Shown here: one piece after another, positions 19,514 to 28,991 of the stretch
Layout: each line of letters begins with the position of its first letter
How positions within the stretch are numbered: position 1 is the first letter of the stretch
NCBI RefSeq assembly: GCF_031157315.1
Contig: NZ_JAVIFU010000004.1
Location: 62,001-126,000, forward strand
Source: Paenibacillus sp. LHD-38
Lineage (GTDB): Bacteria; Bacillota; Bacilli; Paenibacillales; Paenibacillaceae
Direction of reading: 5' to 3'
Length of the DNA: 64,000 nt
Made by a program: the position numbers and the translations under genes
The notes under the pieces: generated by a model
Databases searched by the model: none
What the model was told of the DNA's origin: nothing
The model's input: the letters and a program-made list of their open reading frames with translations, nothing else

Positions 19514-20533
19514 ATGATTTCTCCCCAATTCTCAGAGGATGCAAAAGAAGACCGTTATAGTCATTGGCCGGAAGCTCCGCAGGTGCTGCTGCACCGATTG
19601 CTAGTAAAGGTAGAGAGCGTATTGCTAGGCAAGCAGCAGGTCATTCGTAATACGTTGACCGCGCTGCTGGCAGGCGGACATGTGCTGTTAGAGGATGTGC
19701 CTGGCGTTGGTAAAACACTGCTAGCTCAGGCATTTGCTAGAGCAGTAGGCGGCGATTTCAAAAGAATACAGTTTACATCCGATATGCTCCCGGCTGATAT
19801 CGTCGGCGGAGTCGTGCTTGATACCCGCACGAGCGAGCTCGTGTATCGTCCTGGTCCCATTATGGGCAATGTGGTGCTGGCCGACGAAATTAACCGGACA
19901 TCGCCGCGTACACAATCTGCGCTTCTTGAAGCGATGGAGGAAAGACGAGTCACGGTGGAAGGTAAAACCCGCAAGCTGCCGGTTCCTTTTATGCTGATTG
20001 CGACACAAAACCCGCTCAGCTTCGAGGGGACGAATACACTGCCGGAAGCACAGCTGGATCGTTTTATGATGCGGCTGACCATCGGTTATCCCGGCTCGCT
20101 GGAAGAGAAGCGGATGCTGGAGCAATACGCGGACGGCAACAGAATCGAGCCTGAACGTCTGCGCCCCGTTATCGCGACAGAGGAATGGCTGCAAATGCAG
20201 GCGGAAGCCAGGCAGACCCATATGCATCCCGCTCTGCTCGAATATATGGTGCAGGTAGCTGACGCGACCCGCCGTGCCCCGGAGGTTGTGCTTGGCTTAA
20301 GTCCGCGCGCGCTGCGCGATTGGCTGCGGGCTTCGCAGGCTAACGCCTATATGGAAGGACGCAGCTATGCGGTGCCGGATGACTTGCTGGCGACAGCGGA
20401 CGCTGTGCTGCCGCATCGGCTTTCGCTTCGATTCAATGCGGCCGCAACTGGCGTTGATGCGGCTGCTGTCATTAAACGGACGATTCGCGATTGTCCTATG
20501 CCGGCTGCTGCAGGAAGCGGGAAGCGCCGATGA
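19514..20533 (+). CDS. MoxR-family AAA+ ATPase
   Basis: The product is a 339-residue AAA+ ATPase, thought to act as a chaperone or metal-insertion factor for partner proteins. Walker A GVGKTLLAQ, Walker B VLADEINRTSP, FEGTNTLPEAQLDRFMMRL (sensor and Arg-finger region) and GLSPRALRDWLRASQ are typical. It begins the common three-gene set MoxR-DUF58-transglutaminase. The next start overlaps its stop (ATGA at 20530). The ATG at 19514 lies 11 bases past AGGAGG, which is partly within a hairpin. Confidence 0.93.
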   Translation: MISPQFSEDAKEDRYSHWPEAPQVLLHRLLVKVESVLLGKQQVIRNTLTALLAGGHVLLEDVPGVGKTLLAQAFARAVGGDFKRIQFTSDMLPADIVGGVVLDTRTSELVYRPGPIMGNVVLADEINRTSPRTQSALLEAMEERRVTVEGKTRKLPVPFMLIATQNPLSFEGTNTLPEAQLDRFMMRLTIGYPGSLEEKRMLEQYADGNRIEPERLRPVIATEEWLQMQAEARQTHMHPALLEYMVQVADATRRAPEVVLGLSPRALRDWLRASQANAYMEGRSYAVPDDLLATADAVLPHRLSLRFNAAATGVDAAAVIKRTIRDCPMPAAAGSGKRR

Positions 20534-22020
20534 ATGCACCGTTTCAAGATGGCGTATTGCAGAGCAGAGCACAGGAAGATGCTGTCGCTGGCAGCATCAA
20601 TCCGCAAGGCGATGCTGCTTTGAATCAATCAGCGGCTGTTCAATCAAGAGCAGCAAATGCAATAAATAAAAGGGAGCCAGCAAACCATCCTGAGGAGCGG
20701 TATGCTCCGGCTTATCGAACAAGATGGCTCGCTTGGGGCATTATCAGCGCAGGCTGGATAGGAAGCTTTGCAGCCGTACTGCTGAGGGGCGGCGCTGTGG
20801 AATGGTTTATGGCCACCGTACTGACTATGATCATTGCAGTCAGCGGAATAGCGCCTGTTATGGCAGCAGCTGGTTCAAGCGCAGCGCGGGTTTTGTCTCA
20901 GGAACTGACGCGCGAGGGCGGACAGCTTGTGATCAGCTTAACGCTAAAGCGGTCCTATCTGATTCCTTTCGTTTGGATAGCGATACATGATGAAACGATA
21001 AACGAGAGCTCGGCAGCGAATCGTAAAATTAGTATACGCACGGTTTTCACCCCTGCGTTCCGCAAAGAGACGACCTACCGTTATACGCTGCATAAATTGC
21101 GGCGCGGAAGGCATCCCTTTGAACATGTATCGATTACGGTTGGAGATTGGTTAGGCCTGACGGCTATTCACAAGCGGCTGGAGTGCAAGTCGGAATTTGT
21201 TGTGCTGCCGGGACTCCCGCAGTTGGAGAATGGCACAAAAGCAGAACGTGCGGGAGGGGCAGCGATTTACGCTGTGCCTTCAGCGTTGACAGGCGAAGCG
21301 CAGGACCGCCGTGGGGCAGCGGGACGGGAAGAAATAGAAGCGGCGGTGCGGGCAGCCGGACTCGGACCGGATAGCCGTCCATACCGGGAAGGAGATTCCC
21401 TTCGACATCTGGATTGGAGAAGCGCAGCCAAAGGACGCGGTTTACAGACCAAAATTCATAATCTGGAGCAGCCTGTTCAAACGTATATTGCGGTCGATAC
21501 GCTGGCTTCTGCCTATGAACGGGATGATCAGTTATTTGATGCTTGTTTAGGCTGGGCAGCGTTAGCCGTGACGAGGGCAGCATGGATGGGAAACGGTGTA
21601 ACGCTTCTGCTCGGACAAGGCGGGCAAGTGATTCAATCTCCTATAGATGGCGGCACGCAGGAGGGCTTATCCAGCATGCTGCGGGCGATGGCATTGCTTC
21701 GTGCAGAAGGAAAGGGCTCTCTGACCGGAAGTTTTGTTCGTGATTCGAAGCTGCTTTCCCGCGGCTGTACCATTCTAGTATTCACGGCGGATTGGCGGGG
21801 AGGACGAAGCTGGGGCGAGCTGGCCGGATACGCAGCCGAGCAGGGCTGCAGACTGGAACTGTTTATTGTGACGCGCAGCACGGTGCCAAGCTTCGCCATG
21901 CGTGAGCAGCAGAAGTGGCTGGAAAGCGGCGGCGTCAAATTGACGTGGCTGCATGTTCCTGCAGGCATGACCGCGCTTCCTTACGCCGAGGAAGGGGGCG
22001 ACGCGCATGAGTTTGCATAA
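20530..22020 (+). CDS. DUF58 domain protein
   Basis: The product has 496 residues. The N-terminal 50 residues are polar and low in complexity, then two membrane segments lie at about 65-110 ([46 protein letters not shown]). The DUF58 core is recognisable: [29 protein letters not shown], followed by a von-Willebrand-A-like stretch ([23 protein letters not shown]). DUF58 proteins are membrane partners of MoxR ATPases; the function is not settled. It overlaps moxR by 4 bases and the transglutaminase gene by 14, so expression is coupled. Confidence 0.9.
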   Translation: MNAPFQDGVLQSRAQEDAVAGSINPQGDAALNQSAAVQSRAANAINKREPANHPEERYAPAYRTRWLAWGIISAGWIGSFAAVLLRGGAVEWFMATVLTMIIAVSGIAPVMAAAGSSAARVLSQELTREGGQLVISLTLKRSYLIPFVWIAIHDETINESSAANRKISIRTVFTPAFRKETTYRYTLHKLRRGRHPFEHVSITVGDWLGLTAIHKRLECKSEFVVLPGLPQLENGTKAERAGGAAIYAVPSALTGEAQDRRGAAGREEIEAAVRAAGLGPDSRPYREGDSLRHLDWRSAAKGRGLQTKIHNLEQPVQTYIAVDTLASAYERDDQLFDACLGWAALAVTRAAWMGNGVTLLLGQGGQVIQSPIDGGTQEGLSSMLRAMALLRAEGKGSLTGSFVRDSKLLSRGCTILVFTADWRGGRSWGELAGYAAEQGCRLELFIVTRSTVPSFAMREQQKWLESGGVKLTWLHVPAGMTALPYAEEGGDAHEFA

Positions 22021-25000
22021 AAGCGATGTGGCAGGAAGAATGGGATCGGGAAAAGGGCTGCAGGCTGATCGCAGTCCGATGCGCGGCGAAGCGCCCGAGG
22101 AATCGCTGGGCTACCGATTCATTACAAGCTTGCTGTTGTTTGGCCTGCTTGCCGAGTGGCTGTTACCTTGGGTAAACGCAGGAGAGTGGTCGGTTATTTA
22201 TAATCCGCAGCCTCTGCTGCTTGTTATCGGCTTTGTATTGCTGTTTGGCTTGTTTCGTATGCCGCTCGCGGTCACGCTTCCTATGAATACGTTTTTGTGC
22301 ATCTTGAGCCTTATGTGGCTTTACAAGGGCGCTGATCAGAGCAGTTTGCAATGGCTGATTGGTTTTCCGGCGATGCTGAAAGAGCATTTCGTCCTGCTTA
22401 TGCAAAACGGGCTATGGGCGATGTCAGGCGAGCTGCGGACGCTGCTGTTGTTTATTGGCTGGACGATGCTTGCTCCTGCTCTCCAGGCTTTATTATGGAT
22501 GCGCCAAACTGCACTTGGCATTGCATGCATCACGTTGGTTTATTTAATTACGCTGCATGTTTGGCTCGGCCTCGATGTGATGGGAGGATTAATGCGGACC
22601 GTCGCGGAAGGACTGCTGCTAGGCAGCGTGGTGTCCGTGCCGCGTGTGCAGCGCATCATTGAGACGGGTGTCGGTAAGCTTAAGCGATTGGATATGCGCT
22701 GGCTGTCAGGCTCGGCGTTTATTGTGGTGATGATCCTCGGCTGCGGCTTGCTGTTCGCGGGTGGACGCGAAGCTGCAATGACTCCCCCGAGCTGGACGGG
22801 AGCACTGAATGAACGCCTTGAACAAACGATTCAATCCCTTGGCAATCAACAAGGGTCAATTACGGTGATGGGACAAACAGGCTTTGACCAGCTTGGCGGC
22901 GCATTTACGGGCTACGGCTTCGATGACAGCCAGCTGGGGGCACCCGTACGGAAGGACAACCATGTCCTATTCACGGGGAGCTCCACGGCAAAAGCTTATT
23001 GGCGCGGTGAATCCAAGCATGTGTATGACGGCCGCGGCTGGGCGGATACCGCAGGCAGCTCCGTGCTGATGCCGGTGCAAAGCGCAGGTACGGCAGCGTC
23101 GGCTGAAGCTTCCTCGGAAGCAGGGAACGAGCTGACTGGCCCGGTTATTTGGCAAACGGTCGTCTGGTCCGAGCCAACAGCGGGAATGCCGCTCTTTTCA
23201 TCGGGCTTCCATGGACATGTTACTGAGTTGATCGCGGCTGATCCTCGTCGCAAGCTCGGAAGTTACGTCTACAATGAGGTTGAAAGCGCCTTGTATGCCC
23301 AGTCGGATAAGACGAAGGTGGAAAGGTATACCGTAGAAAGCGTGCTCCCGGTAACAGACGGTGCGCAGCTGCGGGCTTTGGGCAGCGGAATGGAAGGCAG
23401 TCTTGCTGCCGGTGGAAGTACGGAAGCTTCCGGTGCCGAGAAAACCGAAGCGGAGCTGGAGCCTTACCTGCAGCTGCCTTCATCCTTGCCCAGCCGAGTG
23501 GTGGCTTTAGCCGCTGAGGTGGCAGGCGGCGGGGTAACGAGCCGTTATGATCAAGTCAAAGCCATTGAGGATTTTTTGAAAACGAGCTATACCTACACGT
23601 TAGACGGCAGTGAGCTGCCGCCGGAGGGCAGCGACTTCGTCGATAACTTTCTCTTTGAGCAGCGCCAAGGCTACTGCGTTCATTTCTCGACAGCTATGGT
23701 GGTCCTGCTTCGCTCGCAGGGCATTCCCGCTAGATGGGTAAAGGGCTTTACTGCCGGAACCCCGGTAGGGGAGAGCTTGAGCGGTGATGGGGGTTTAAGC
23801 AGTGATTCGCTGGGCGCGGATACGCTAAGCGCGGATGAGAGTGCTCGTGGGAGTGCGAGTAGGGATGCGCTGAGCGCGGATGAGAGTGCTCGTGAGAGTA
23901 CGAGCGGTGATGCGCTAAGCGCGGATGAGAGTGCTCGTGGGAGTGAGAGCAGTGATGCGCTAAGTGCGGATGAGAGTGCTCGTGGGAGTGCGAGCAGTGA
24001 TGCGCTGAGTGCGGATGAGAGTGCTCGTGGGAGTGCGAGTAGGGATACGCTGAGTGCGGATGAGAGTGCTCGTGGGAGTGAGAGCAGTAATGCGCTAAGC
24101 GCGGATGAGAGTGCTCGTGGGAGTGCGAACAGTGATACGCTAAGCGCGGATGAGAGTGCTCTTGGGAGTGAGAGCAGTAATGCGCTGAGTGCGGATGAGA
24201 GTGCTCGTGGGAGTGCGAGCAGTAATGCGCTAAGCGCGGATGAGAGTGCTCGTGGGAGTGCGAATAGTGATACGCTAAGCGCGGATGAGAGTGCTCGTGG
24301 GAGTGAGAGCAGTAATGCGCTAAGCGCGGATGAGAGTGCTCGTGGGAGTGAGAGCAGTGATGCGCTAAGTGCGGATGAGAGTGCTCGTGGGAGTGCGAGC
24401 AGTGATGCGCTGAGTGCGGATGAAAGTGCTCGTGAGAGTGCGGGCATAGATGCGCTAAGCGCGGGGAAAACGGATAATTCTTCAAATGAGGGTAGCGCGA
24501 AGCTTGTGAATTATGAGGTGAGGGGCTCTGATGCGCATGCCTGGGTTGAGGTTTATTTCCCAGGCGCAGGCTGGGTGCCCTTTGATCCGACGCCGGGAAT
24601 CAGCGGCGTTTTGAACGTTGCGTCCGCCGGTTCTGCTGGCGGAGCGCTTGCTGCTCCCGCGATGGGTGCAGCGGGAGCGGCTTTGGCGAGCGGCGTCGGC
24701 AGCGATGCTTTTGGGCTTAGCGAGGCAAGCATAGCGGGCCTCGCAGCATGGGCCGAGGCGGCGGCTGAGCAAGCCGCCTCAACGCTTGCGCGAGGGGCAG
24801 ACGCCCTCGTGCAAGCGGCGCAGAGCGCCGCCAAGAGCGCGGCGGCGGCATCGCCCGCCGCTGCAGCTGCCGCAGGCGCGGCCGCGCTGGTGCTTGCGGC
24901 AGCGGCCATTGCTGCGGCGCAGCGCCAGCGGCTTCGCCTTTCGCTGGCACTGCGCCGTTATGGCGCGGCTTACGCCGGCGTCGCGAAGCTCGCCGGCGCA

Positions 25001-25402
25001 GCCGCGCCCTACCCGTCACATGAACCTGTGACGGACAGCAGAGCCGCGGCGGGGCTTGCGCCGCGGTATGCAAAAGCGCCGCGCGGCGCCGAAGGGCGGG
25101 TTCGCGCGAGCTTTATAGCCGTCGCCGACACGCTGGCTCCGCTGCTGCATCGCCGTTTCGGCGTACACGCGGAGGCGCTGACGCCGCGTGAATATGCGAG
25201 CGCCGCCGAGCCAATGCTGGCGGCGGAGCAGCAGGATGCGCTCCGTCAGCTGACTAGCTGGATGGAGGAAGCGCATTTCGCTGCTCCAGGACCTTGGCCA
25301 GGTGCGCCGACGCCGGCTGCGCTGCGTACCGTTTTGCGCGTACTGGATAAGCAGCCTGTTCACAAAACAAAGCGGTCCTCTGAAGTCAAGGCTTCTAACT
25401 AA
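22007..25402 (+). CDS. Membrane transglutaminase-like protein with a 14-unit internal repeat
   Basis: The product is a large TgpA-type protein of 1131 residues. Residues about 40-250 hold five or six membrane helices. An extracytoplasmic part follows, with the transglutaminase core split in two: [29 protein letters not shown] (catalytic Cys about 557) and [24 protein letters not shown] (His about 844, Asp about 860). Between them residues 607-816 are fourteen 15-residue units, consensus [15 protein letters not shown], where families usually have a short loop. The C-terminus is extremely Ala-rich, with one more membrane helix near 950 and a DUF4129-like end. Substrate unknown. Last gene of the MoxR-DUF58 operon. 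Confidence 0.88.
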   Translation: MSLHKSDVAGRMGSGKGLQADRSPMRGEAPEESLGYRFITSLLLFGLLAEWLLPWVNAGEWSVIYNPQPLLLVIGFVLLFGLFRMPLAVTLPMNTFLCILSLMWLYKGADQSSLQWLIGFPAMLKEHFVLLMQNGLWAMSGELRTLLLFIGWTMLAPALQALLWMRQTALGIACITLVYLITLHVWLGLDVMGGLMRTVAEGLLLGSVVSVPRVQRIIETGVGKLKRLDMRWLSGSAFIVVMILGCGLLFAGGREAAMTPPSWTGALNERLEQTIQSLGNQQGSITVMGQTGFDQLGGAFTGYGFDDSQLGAPVRKDNHVLFTGSSTAKAYWRGESKHVYDGRGWADTAGSSVLMPVQSAGTAASAEASSEAGNELTGPVIWQTVVWSEPTAGMPLFSSGFHGHVTELIAADPRRKLGSYVYNEVESALYAQSDKTKVERYTVESVLPVTDGAQLRALGSGMEGSLAAGGSTEASGAEKTEAELEPYLQLPSSLPSRVVALAAEVAGGGVTSRYDQVKAIEDFLKTSYTYTLDGSELPPEGSDFVDNFLFEQRQGYCVHFSTAMVVLLRSQGIPARWVKGFTAGTPVGESLSGDGGLSSDSLGADTLSADESARGSASRDALSADESARESTSGDALSADESARGSESSDALSADESARGSASSDALSADESARGSASRDTLSADESARGSESSNALSADESARGSANSDTLSADESALGSESSNALSADESARGSASSNALSADESARGSANSDTLSADESARGSESSNALSADESARGSESSDALSADESARGSASSDALSADESARESAGIDALSAGKTDNSSNEGSAKLVNYEVRGSDAHAWVEVYFPGAGWVPFDPTPGISGVLNVASAGSAGGALAAPAMGAAGAALASGVGSDAFGLSEASIAGLAAWAEAAAEQAASTLARGADALVQAAQSAAKSAAAASPAAAAAAGAAALVLAAAAIAAAQRQRLRLSLALRRYGAAYAGVAKLAGAAAPYPSHEPVTDSRAAAGLAPRYAKAPRGAEGRVRASFIAVADTLAPLLHRRFGVHAEALTPREYASAAEPMLAAEQQDALRQLTSWMEEAHFAAPGPWPGAPTPAALRTVLRVLDKQPVHKTKRSSEVKASN
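23825..24454 (+). repeat. 45-bp in-frame tandem repeat, 14 units
   Basis: Fourteen units of 45 bp, each starting at the codons for LSADESA, run without a break; a degenerate 15th begins at 24455 (LSAGKTDN). Units differ at only a few positions (R/L; GS, ES; A/E/T; S/N; D/N; A/T). The variants appear in recurring combinations, suggesting duplication of multi-unit blocks. The opposite strand stays open across the array in two frames purely because of the repeat. Confidence 0.97.
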
Positions 25403-25937
25403 AATACTATGGAATGTACGCGTTGCATACGCTAAGCCTGGCATCGGCTGCGCTGGCAAAGAGGATCAAATTGTTCAAACCTATTTATGAACATTCAATA
25501 TCATAATTAACAGGAAATACTCCTGCTAATTTCACCTAAATACATGTTTCATCGCATTTAGCTGGAAATTCTCCATCTAATTTAATCAAATAGATTCGAT
25601 CGTCGATCGATTGGATATATTAACGTGAGAAATTCCAGTTAATTTGCCAAGAACGTCTATTGAGAAAAAATTAGATGGAGTTTTTCCTGTTATTTGCTGT
25701 TGCTAATGCTGTTGCTAATGCTGTTGCTGTTGCTAATGTAGTTGCTTAGCTGTTTTGATTGCTGATTGACCATCGATTCATATCGCCTTGAGCTAATCAT
25801 CCACCGCAAAAACCGACCACATTTCCCCAAGCAAATACGCCTTAACCGCTTCTCCTACGAATTGTCACGTTGATTCGCCTTGACTCGCTCAAACCGCCTT
25901 ATATATAATTACTACATAATTTGAGGGAGGCTCGGTA
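25403..25937. repeat. Gap with dispersed short repeats before guaA
   Basis: No gene is seen. Four copies of the short motif also found near 2.3-2.5 kb lie at about 25507-25535, 25559-25585, 25627-25645 and 25668-25695, in both orientations (for example AACAGGAAATACTCCTGCTA and TTAGATGGAGTTTTTCCTGT). A TGCTAATGCTGTTGC-type run follows at 25693-25746. The guaA promoter should lie near TATATATAATTACTAC (25900-25915); no purine riboswitch or PurBox was recognised here. Confidence 0.7.
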
Positions 25938-27476
25938 ATGACTAAGCAAAATGAAATCATCGTTGTTCTCGATTTTGGAGGCCAATACAATCAGCTGATT
26001 GCACGCCGTATCCGCGATTTAGGCGTATACAGCGAGCTATTGCCTTATAACACGTCGGTAGAACGGATCCGTGAATTGCAGCCGAAGGGTATTGTATTCT
26101 CGGGAGGACCGGCTAGCGTTTATGAAGAAAATTCACCAATGGTGGATCCTGCGATTTATGATTTGAACATTCCGATCTTCGGAATTTGCTACGGTATGCA
26201 GCTTATGTCGCATCAGCTTGAAGGCAAAGTTGAGCGTGCGGGCAAACGCGAGTACGGCAAAGCAGAGGTTGAGTTTGTAGAAGGTTCACAAATCGGCTTT
26301 GGTCTCGATAAAGTTCAAACGGTTTGGATGAGCCACGGCGATCACGTTGTCGAACTGCCTGCCGGCTTTGCAGTTGACGCAAGCACGGAGCATGCTCCTG
26401 TTGCGGCAATGAGCAATAAAGAGCGTCAATTTTATGCGGTTCAATTCCATCCGGAGGTTCGCCACTCTGAGTTTGGTAACGAGATGATCCGTAATTTCCT
26501 ATACAACGTTTGTGATTGCGACGGCACATGGACGATGGAATCGTTCATTGAAGATGCGATCCGTGATATCCGTAACGAGGTTGGCGACAAAAAGGTTCTA
26601 TGCGCGCTTTCCGGCGGCGTAGATTCTTCTGTTGTAGCGATCCTGCTTCACAAAGCGATCGGCGATCAGCTTACTTGTATGTTTATCGACCACGGCATGC
26701 TCCGCAAGGGCGAAGCTGAAGGCGTTATGGAAACCTTCGTTGGCAAATTCGACATGAAGGTGCTTAAGATCGATGCGCAGGAGCGTTTCCTCAGCAAACT
26801 GAAGGGCGTAGAGGATCCGGAGCAAAAACGTAAAATTATCGGCAACGAGTTCATCTACGTGTTCCAAGAAGAGTCGGATAAATTGGATGACTTTGAATTT
26901 TTGGCGCAAGGCACGCTTTACACAGATATCGTGGAGAGCGGTACGGCTACAGCGCAAACGATCAAATCTCACCATAACGTTGGCGGCTTGCCTGAAGATA
27001 TTAAGTTCAAGCTCATTGAACCGCTTAAAGCTTTGTTCAAGGATGAAGTACGTAAAGTCGGGGAAGAGTGCGGCTTGCCGGAAGCTATCGTTTGGCGTCA
27101 GCCGTTCCCAGGTCCGGGTCTTGCGATTCGTGTCCTTGGCGAAGTAACGGAGGACAAGCTTCTGATTGTCCGTGAATCTGATGCGATTTTGCGTGACGAG
27201 ATTGCAAAAGCAGGTCTAGACCGTGAAATTTGGCAATACTTCACCGCGCTTCCTAACATGAAGAGCGTAGGGGTTATGGGCGATGCCCGTACGTATTCCT
27301 ATACCGTAGGTATCCGCGCGGTTACGTCCATCGACGGTATGACAGCTGACTGGGCTCGTATTCCGTGGGACGTTCTGGAGAAAATTTCCGTACGTATCGT
27401 TAACGAGGTCGACAACGTCAACCGTATCGTGTACGACGTAACATCGAAACCGCCTGCTACAATCGAGTGGGAATAG
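25938..27476 (+). CDS. guaA: GMP synthase (glutamine-hydrolysing)
   Basis: GuaA converts XMP to GMP using glutamine. The 512-residue protein has the class I amidotransferase domain first ([16 protein letters not shown] with the nucleophile Cys; [11 protein letters not shown] with the His), then the ATP pyrophosphatase domain with the P-loop [10 protein letters not shown] and the dimerisation domain ([25 protein letters not shown]). GAGGGAGG lies about 8 bases before the ATG. Its last 40 codons probably came with a mobile island: a 121-bp homologous fragment with only synonymous differences sits at the far side of that island (38530-38650). The gene itself remains intact. Confidence 0.97.
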   Translation: MTKQNEIIVVLDFGGQYNQLIARRIRDLGVYSELLPYNTSVERIRELQPKGIVFSGGPASVYEENSPMVDPAIYDLNIPIFGICYGMQLMSHQLEGKVERAGKREYGKAEVEFVEGSQIGFGLDKVQTVWMSHGDHVVELPAGFAVDASTEHAPVAAMSNKERQFYAVQFHPEVRHSEFGNEMIRNFLYNVCDCDGTWTMESFIEDAIRDIRNEVGDKKVLCALSGGVDSSVVAILLHKAIGDQLTCMFIDHGMLRKGEAEGVMETFVGKFDMKVLKIDAQERFLSKLKGVEDPEQKRKIIGNEFIYVFQEESDKLDDFEFLAQGTLYTDIVESGTATAQTIKSHHNVGGLPEDIKFKLIEPLKALFKDEVRKVGEECGLPEAIVWRQPFPGPGLAIRVLGEVTEDKLLIVRESDAILRDEIAKAGLDREIWQYFTALPNMKSVGVMGDARTYSYTVGIRAVTSIDGMTADWARIPWDVLEKISVRIVNEVDNVNRIVYDVTSKPPATIEWE

Positions 27477-27477
27477 G
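27357..27477 (+). other. Left attachment region (attL) within the guaA 3' end
   Basis: This 121-bp stretch matches 38530-38650 with 10 mismatches, all at third codon positions and all synonymous. Runs of perfect identity are 38 bp (27393-27430) and 34 bp (27444-27477). The match stops just past the guaA stop codon. The next 160 bases contain an imperfect inverted repeat (27490-27500 against 27538-27548, with inner CGCT/AGCG) that could bind the integrase. Confidence 0.85.
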
Positions 27478-27635
27478 CTGGAAATAATTAATGTCGTCAA
27501 TCGCTCGGAATCCTTGATTTATAAGGGTTTACAGCGTTGACGGCATTGATAATCCACGTACACCTGCAACAATAGAGTGCAAAAAATTACTCTCTTTTAT
27601 CTGCGTTGTTTAGCAAATAGAAGGGAGTATTTTTT

Positions 27636-28583
27636 ATGACCAAAATCAAAGAATTAATTGAGGATTTCAGGCTGAATCAAGAAATCTTGGGCAGGGAAAA
27701 GAAGTATGTTGATCTTTGTTTGTTTCGATTGTACAGATGGGAAGAGTTCACAGTTAAAGTGTTAGGTATCACTGAAACAGAGGATGTAACACAACTACAT
27801 ATCAAAAAATATATACAGGAGCGTCAGCGTGTCGGAAGTGAAGTAAACAGAACGATAAACAATAATTTAGCCACGTTAAAAGTCTTTTTTCAATATTTGG
27901 TGAGCGAAGAGTTTATTGATGAACAGGATAACCCAATGCGGAGGATTAAAAATCTCAAGGAAGAAAAGAAAGTTATTGTAACGTTCAATGATGATGAAGT
28001 ATCAAGGATAATTAATGACCTGAAAGAAGAAACGTATTCGAATGTTCGTGACAAACTCATTCTTATTATGCTCTTTGACACGGGAATAAGGGTTTCTGAA
28101 CTGTGTAATATCAGAAACATTGACGTAGCAAGGAGACACATTCTAATTCATGGGAAAGGCTCTAAACAGCGTCTGGTATATATTAGCAATATCATGCGGA
28201 AGTACATGAGAGGGTATGAAGCATTAAAGCAGGAACGATTCAGAAAACGGTTGCTGGATGAAGTTGAGGATTATTATTTCCTTGACCAATCTGCTGTAAG
28301 ATTGTCTCGCTCCCGCATCAATAAGATTTTGAAAGAACATTGTGAAAATGCGGGTGTAAGAAAAGAAGTTAGATGTTCGCCACATGATTGTCGTCATTAT
28401 TTCGCACAGAAGCAGTTACGAAATGGAATTGATATTTACAGTTTGAGTAGGCTAATGGGACATTTTGATACACAAATAACTTCCAAGTATTTGAGGGGAT
28501 TAGAGCAAGATGACATTTTGCAGATTGGACGATTGCATAGCCCGCTAAATGGATTGAAAATAAAACATGACAAACCTTCATAG
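27636..28583 (+). CDS. Tyrosine recombinase / island integrase
   Basis: The product is a 315-residue phage-type integrase. The N-terminal SAM-like core-binding domain spans about residues 1-110. The catalytic domain has Arg in DTGIRVSELCNIR, Lys in HGKGSKQRLVYI, CSPHDCRHYFAQ (His-x-x-Arg), LMGHFDTQITSKYLRG (Gly-His and the nucleophile Tyr). All catalytic residues are present, so it should be active. GAAGGGAG lies 8 bases before the ATG. Its position 160 bases from attL and inward orientation mark it as the enzyme that inserted the island into guaA. An att-like relic (CACCTGCAACAATAGAGTG) lies just upstream at 27561. Confidence 0.93.
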   Translation: MTKIKELIEDFRLNQEILGREKKYVDLCLFRLYRWEEFTVKVLGITETEDVTQLHIKKYIQERQRVGSEVNRTINNNLATLKVFFQYLVSEEFIDEQDNPMRRIKNLKEEKKVIVTFNDDEVSRIINDLKEETYSNVRDKLILIMLFDTGIRVSELCNIRNIDVARRHILIHGKGSKQRLVYISNIMRKYMRGYEALKQERFRKRLLDEVEDYYFLDQSAVRLSRSRINKILKEHCENAGVRKEVRCSPHDCRHYFAQKQLRNGIDIYSLSRLMGHFDTQITSKYLRGLEQDDILQIGRLHSPLNGLKIKHDKPS

Positions 28584-28991
28584 CATTAATCTTGCCGTGC
28601 TATAACACATCACCTCTACGGAACGTTCAGAGTCACTGTAAGCTTGTTTCGGAACATGGGAAGGTATTCAATCTCCAGAACGCAGAGAAGCCATAGAGAA
28701 GGAAATAAAGCGTATTAGAGTGGAGCGGGAAATCATATCTCTAAATTTTTGAACTGGAGGGCAGGGAATTTGCATAAGATAGCTGAAGTGTGAAGATGTG
28801 TTGTTCTAAAGTAAAACAAGGAAGAAGAAAATATATATTCTTGCAAGCATGGGTGTAATGGGCGTAATAGCCCATTTTTATTTTTCAATCAGAGTAGCTT
28901 ATTGCTTTGGAACTACGATATAATTTATTCTGATTATCACTTTTTTTGGTTAATAGGCATCTAAAAAGGTATACAGGAGAGAGGGTTTAGG
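28584..28991 (+). other. Gap with a possible gene remnant and a terminator
   Basis: No convincing gene is seen. One frame (28642-28749) encodes GTWEGIQSPERREAIEKEIK..., a charged helical peptide with no start codon after the preceding stop, so it may be the tail of a broken gene. A hairpin at 28858-28883 (ATGGGC-GTAATA-GCCCAT then Ts) is a terminator. AGGAGAGAGG at 28976-28985 is the ribosome site of the next gene. Confidence 0.5.
28858..28883 (+). terminator. Terminator before the helicase-like gene
   Basis: ATGGGC (28858-28863), loop GTAATA, GCCCAT (28870-28875) and then TTTTATTTTTC. Confidence 0.75.

Noticed and set aside
23680..24485. Two long open frames (255 and 245 codons) on the minus strand across the repeat array
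   Set aside because: They stay open only because the 45-bp repeat lacks stops in those frames; the encoded HSHEHSHP and [11 protein letters not shown] repeats mirror the sense repeat and no ribosome site or independent domain is present.
25403..25937. Purine riboswitch or PurBox upstream of guaA
   Set aside because: Looked for because pbuG and purE have them; no TTTCTAC/CTACG aptamer pattern or CGAA/TTCG pair with proper spacing was found.
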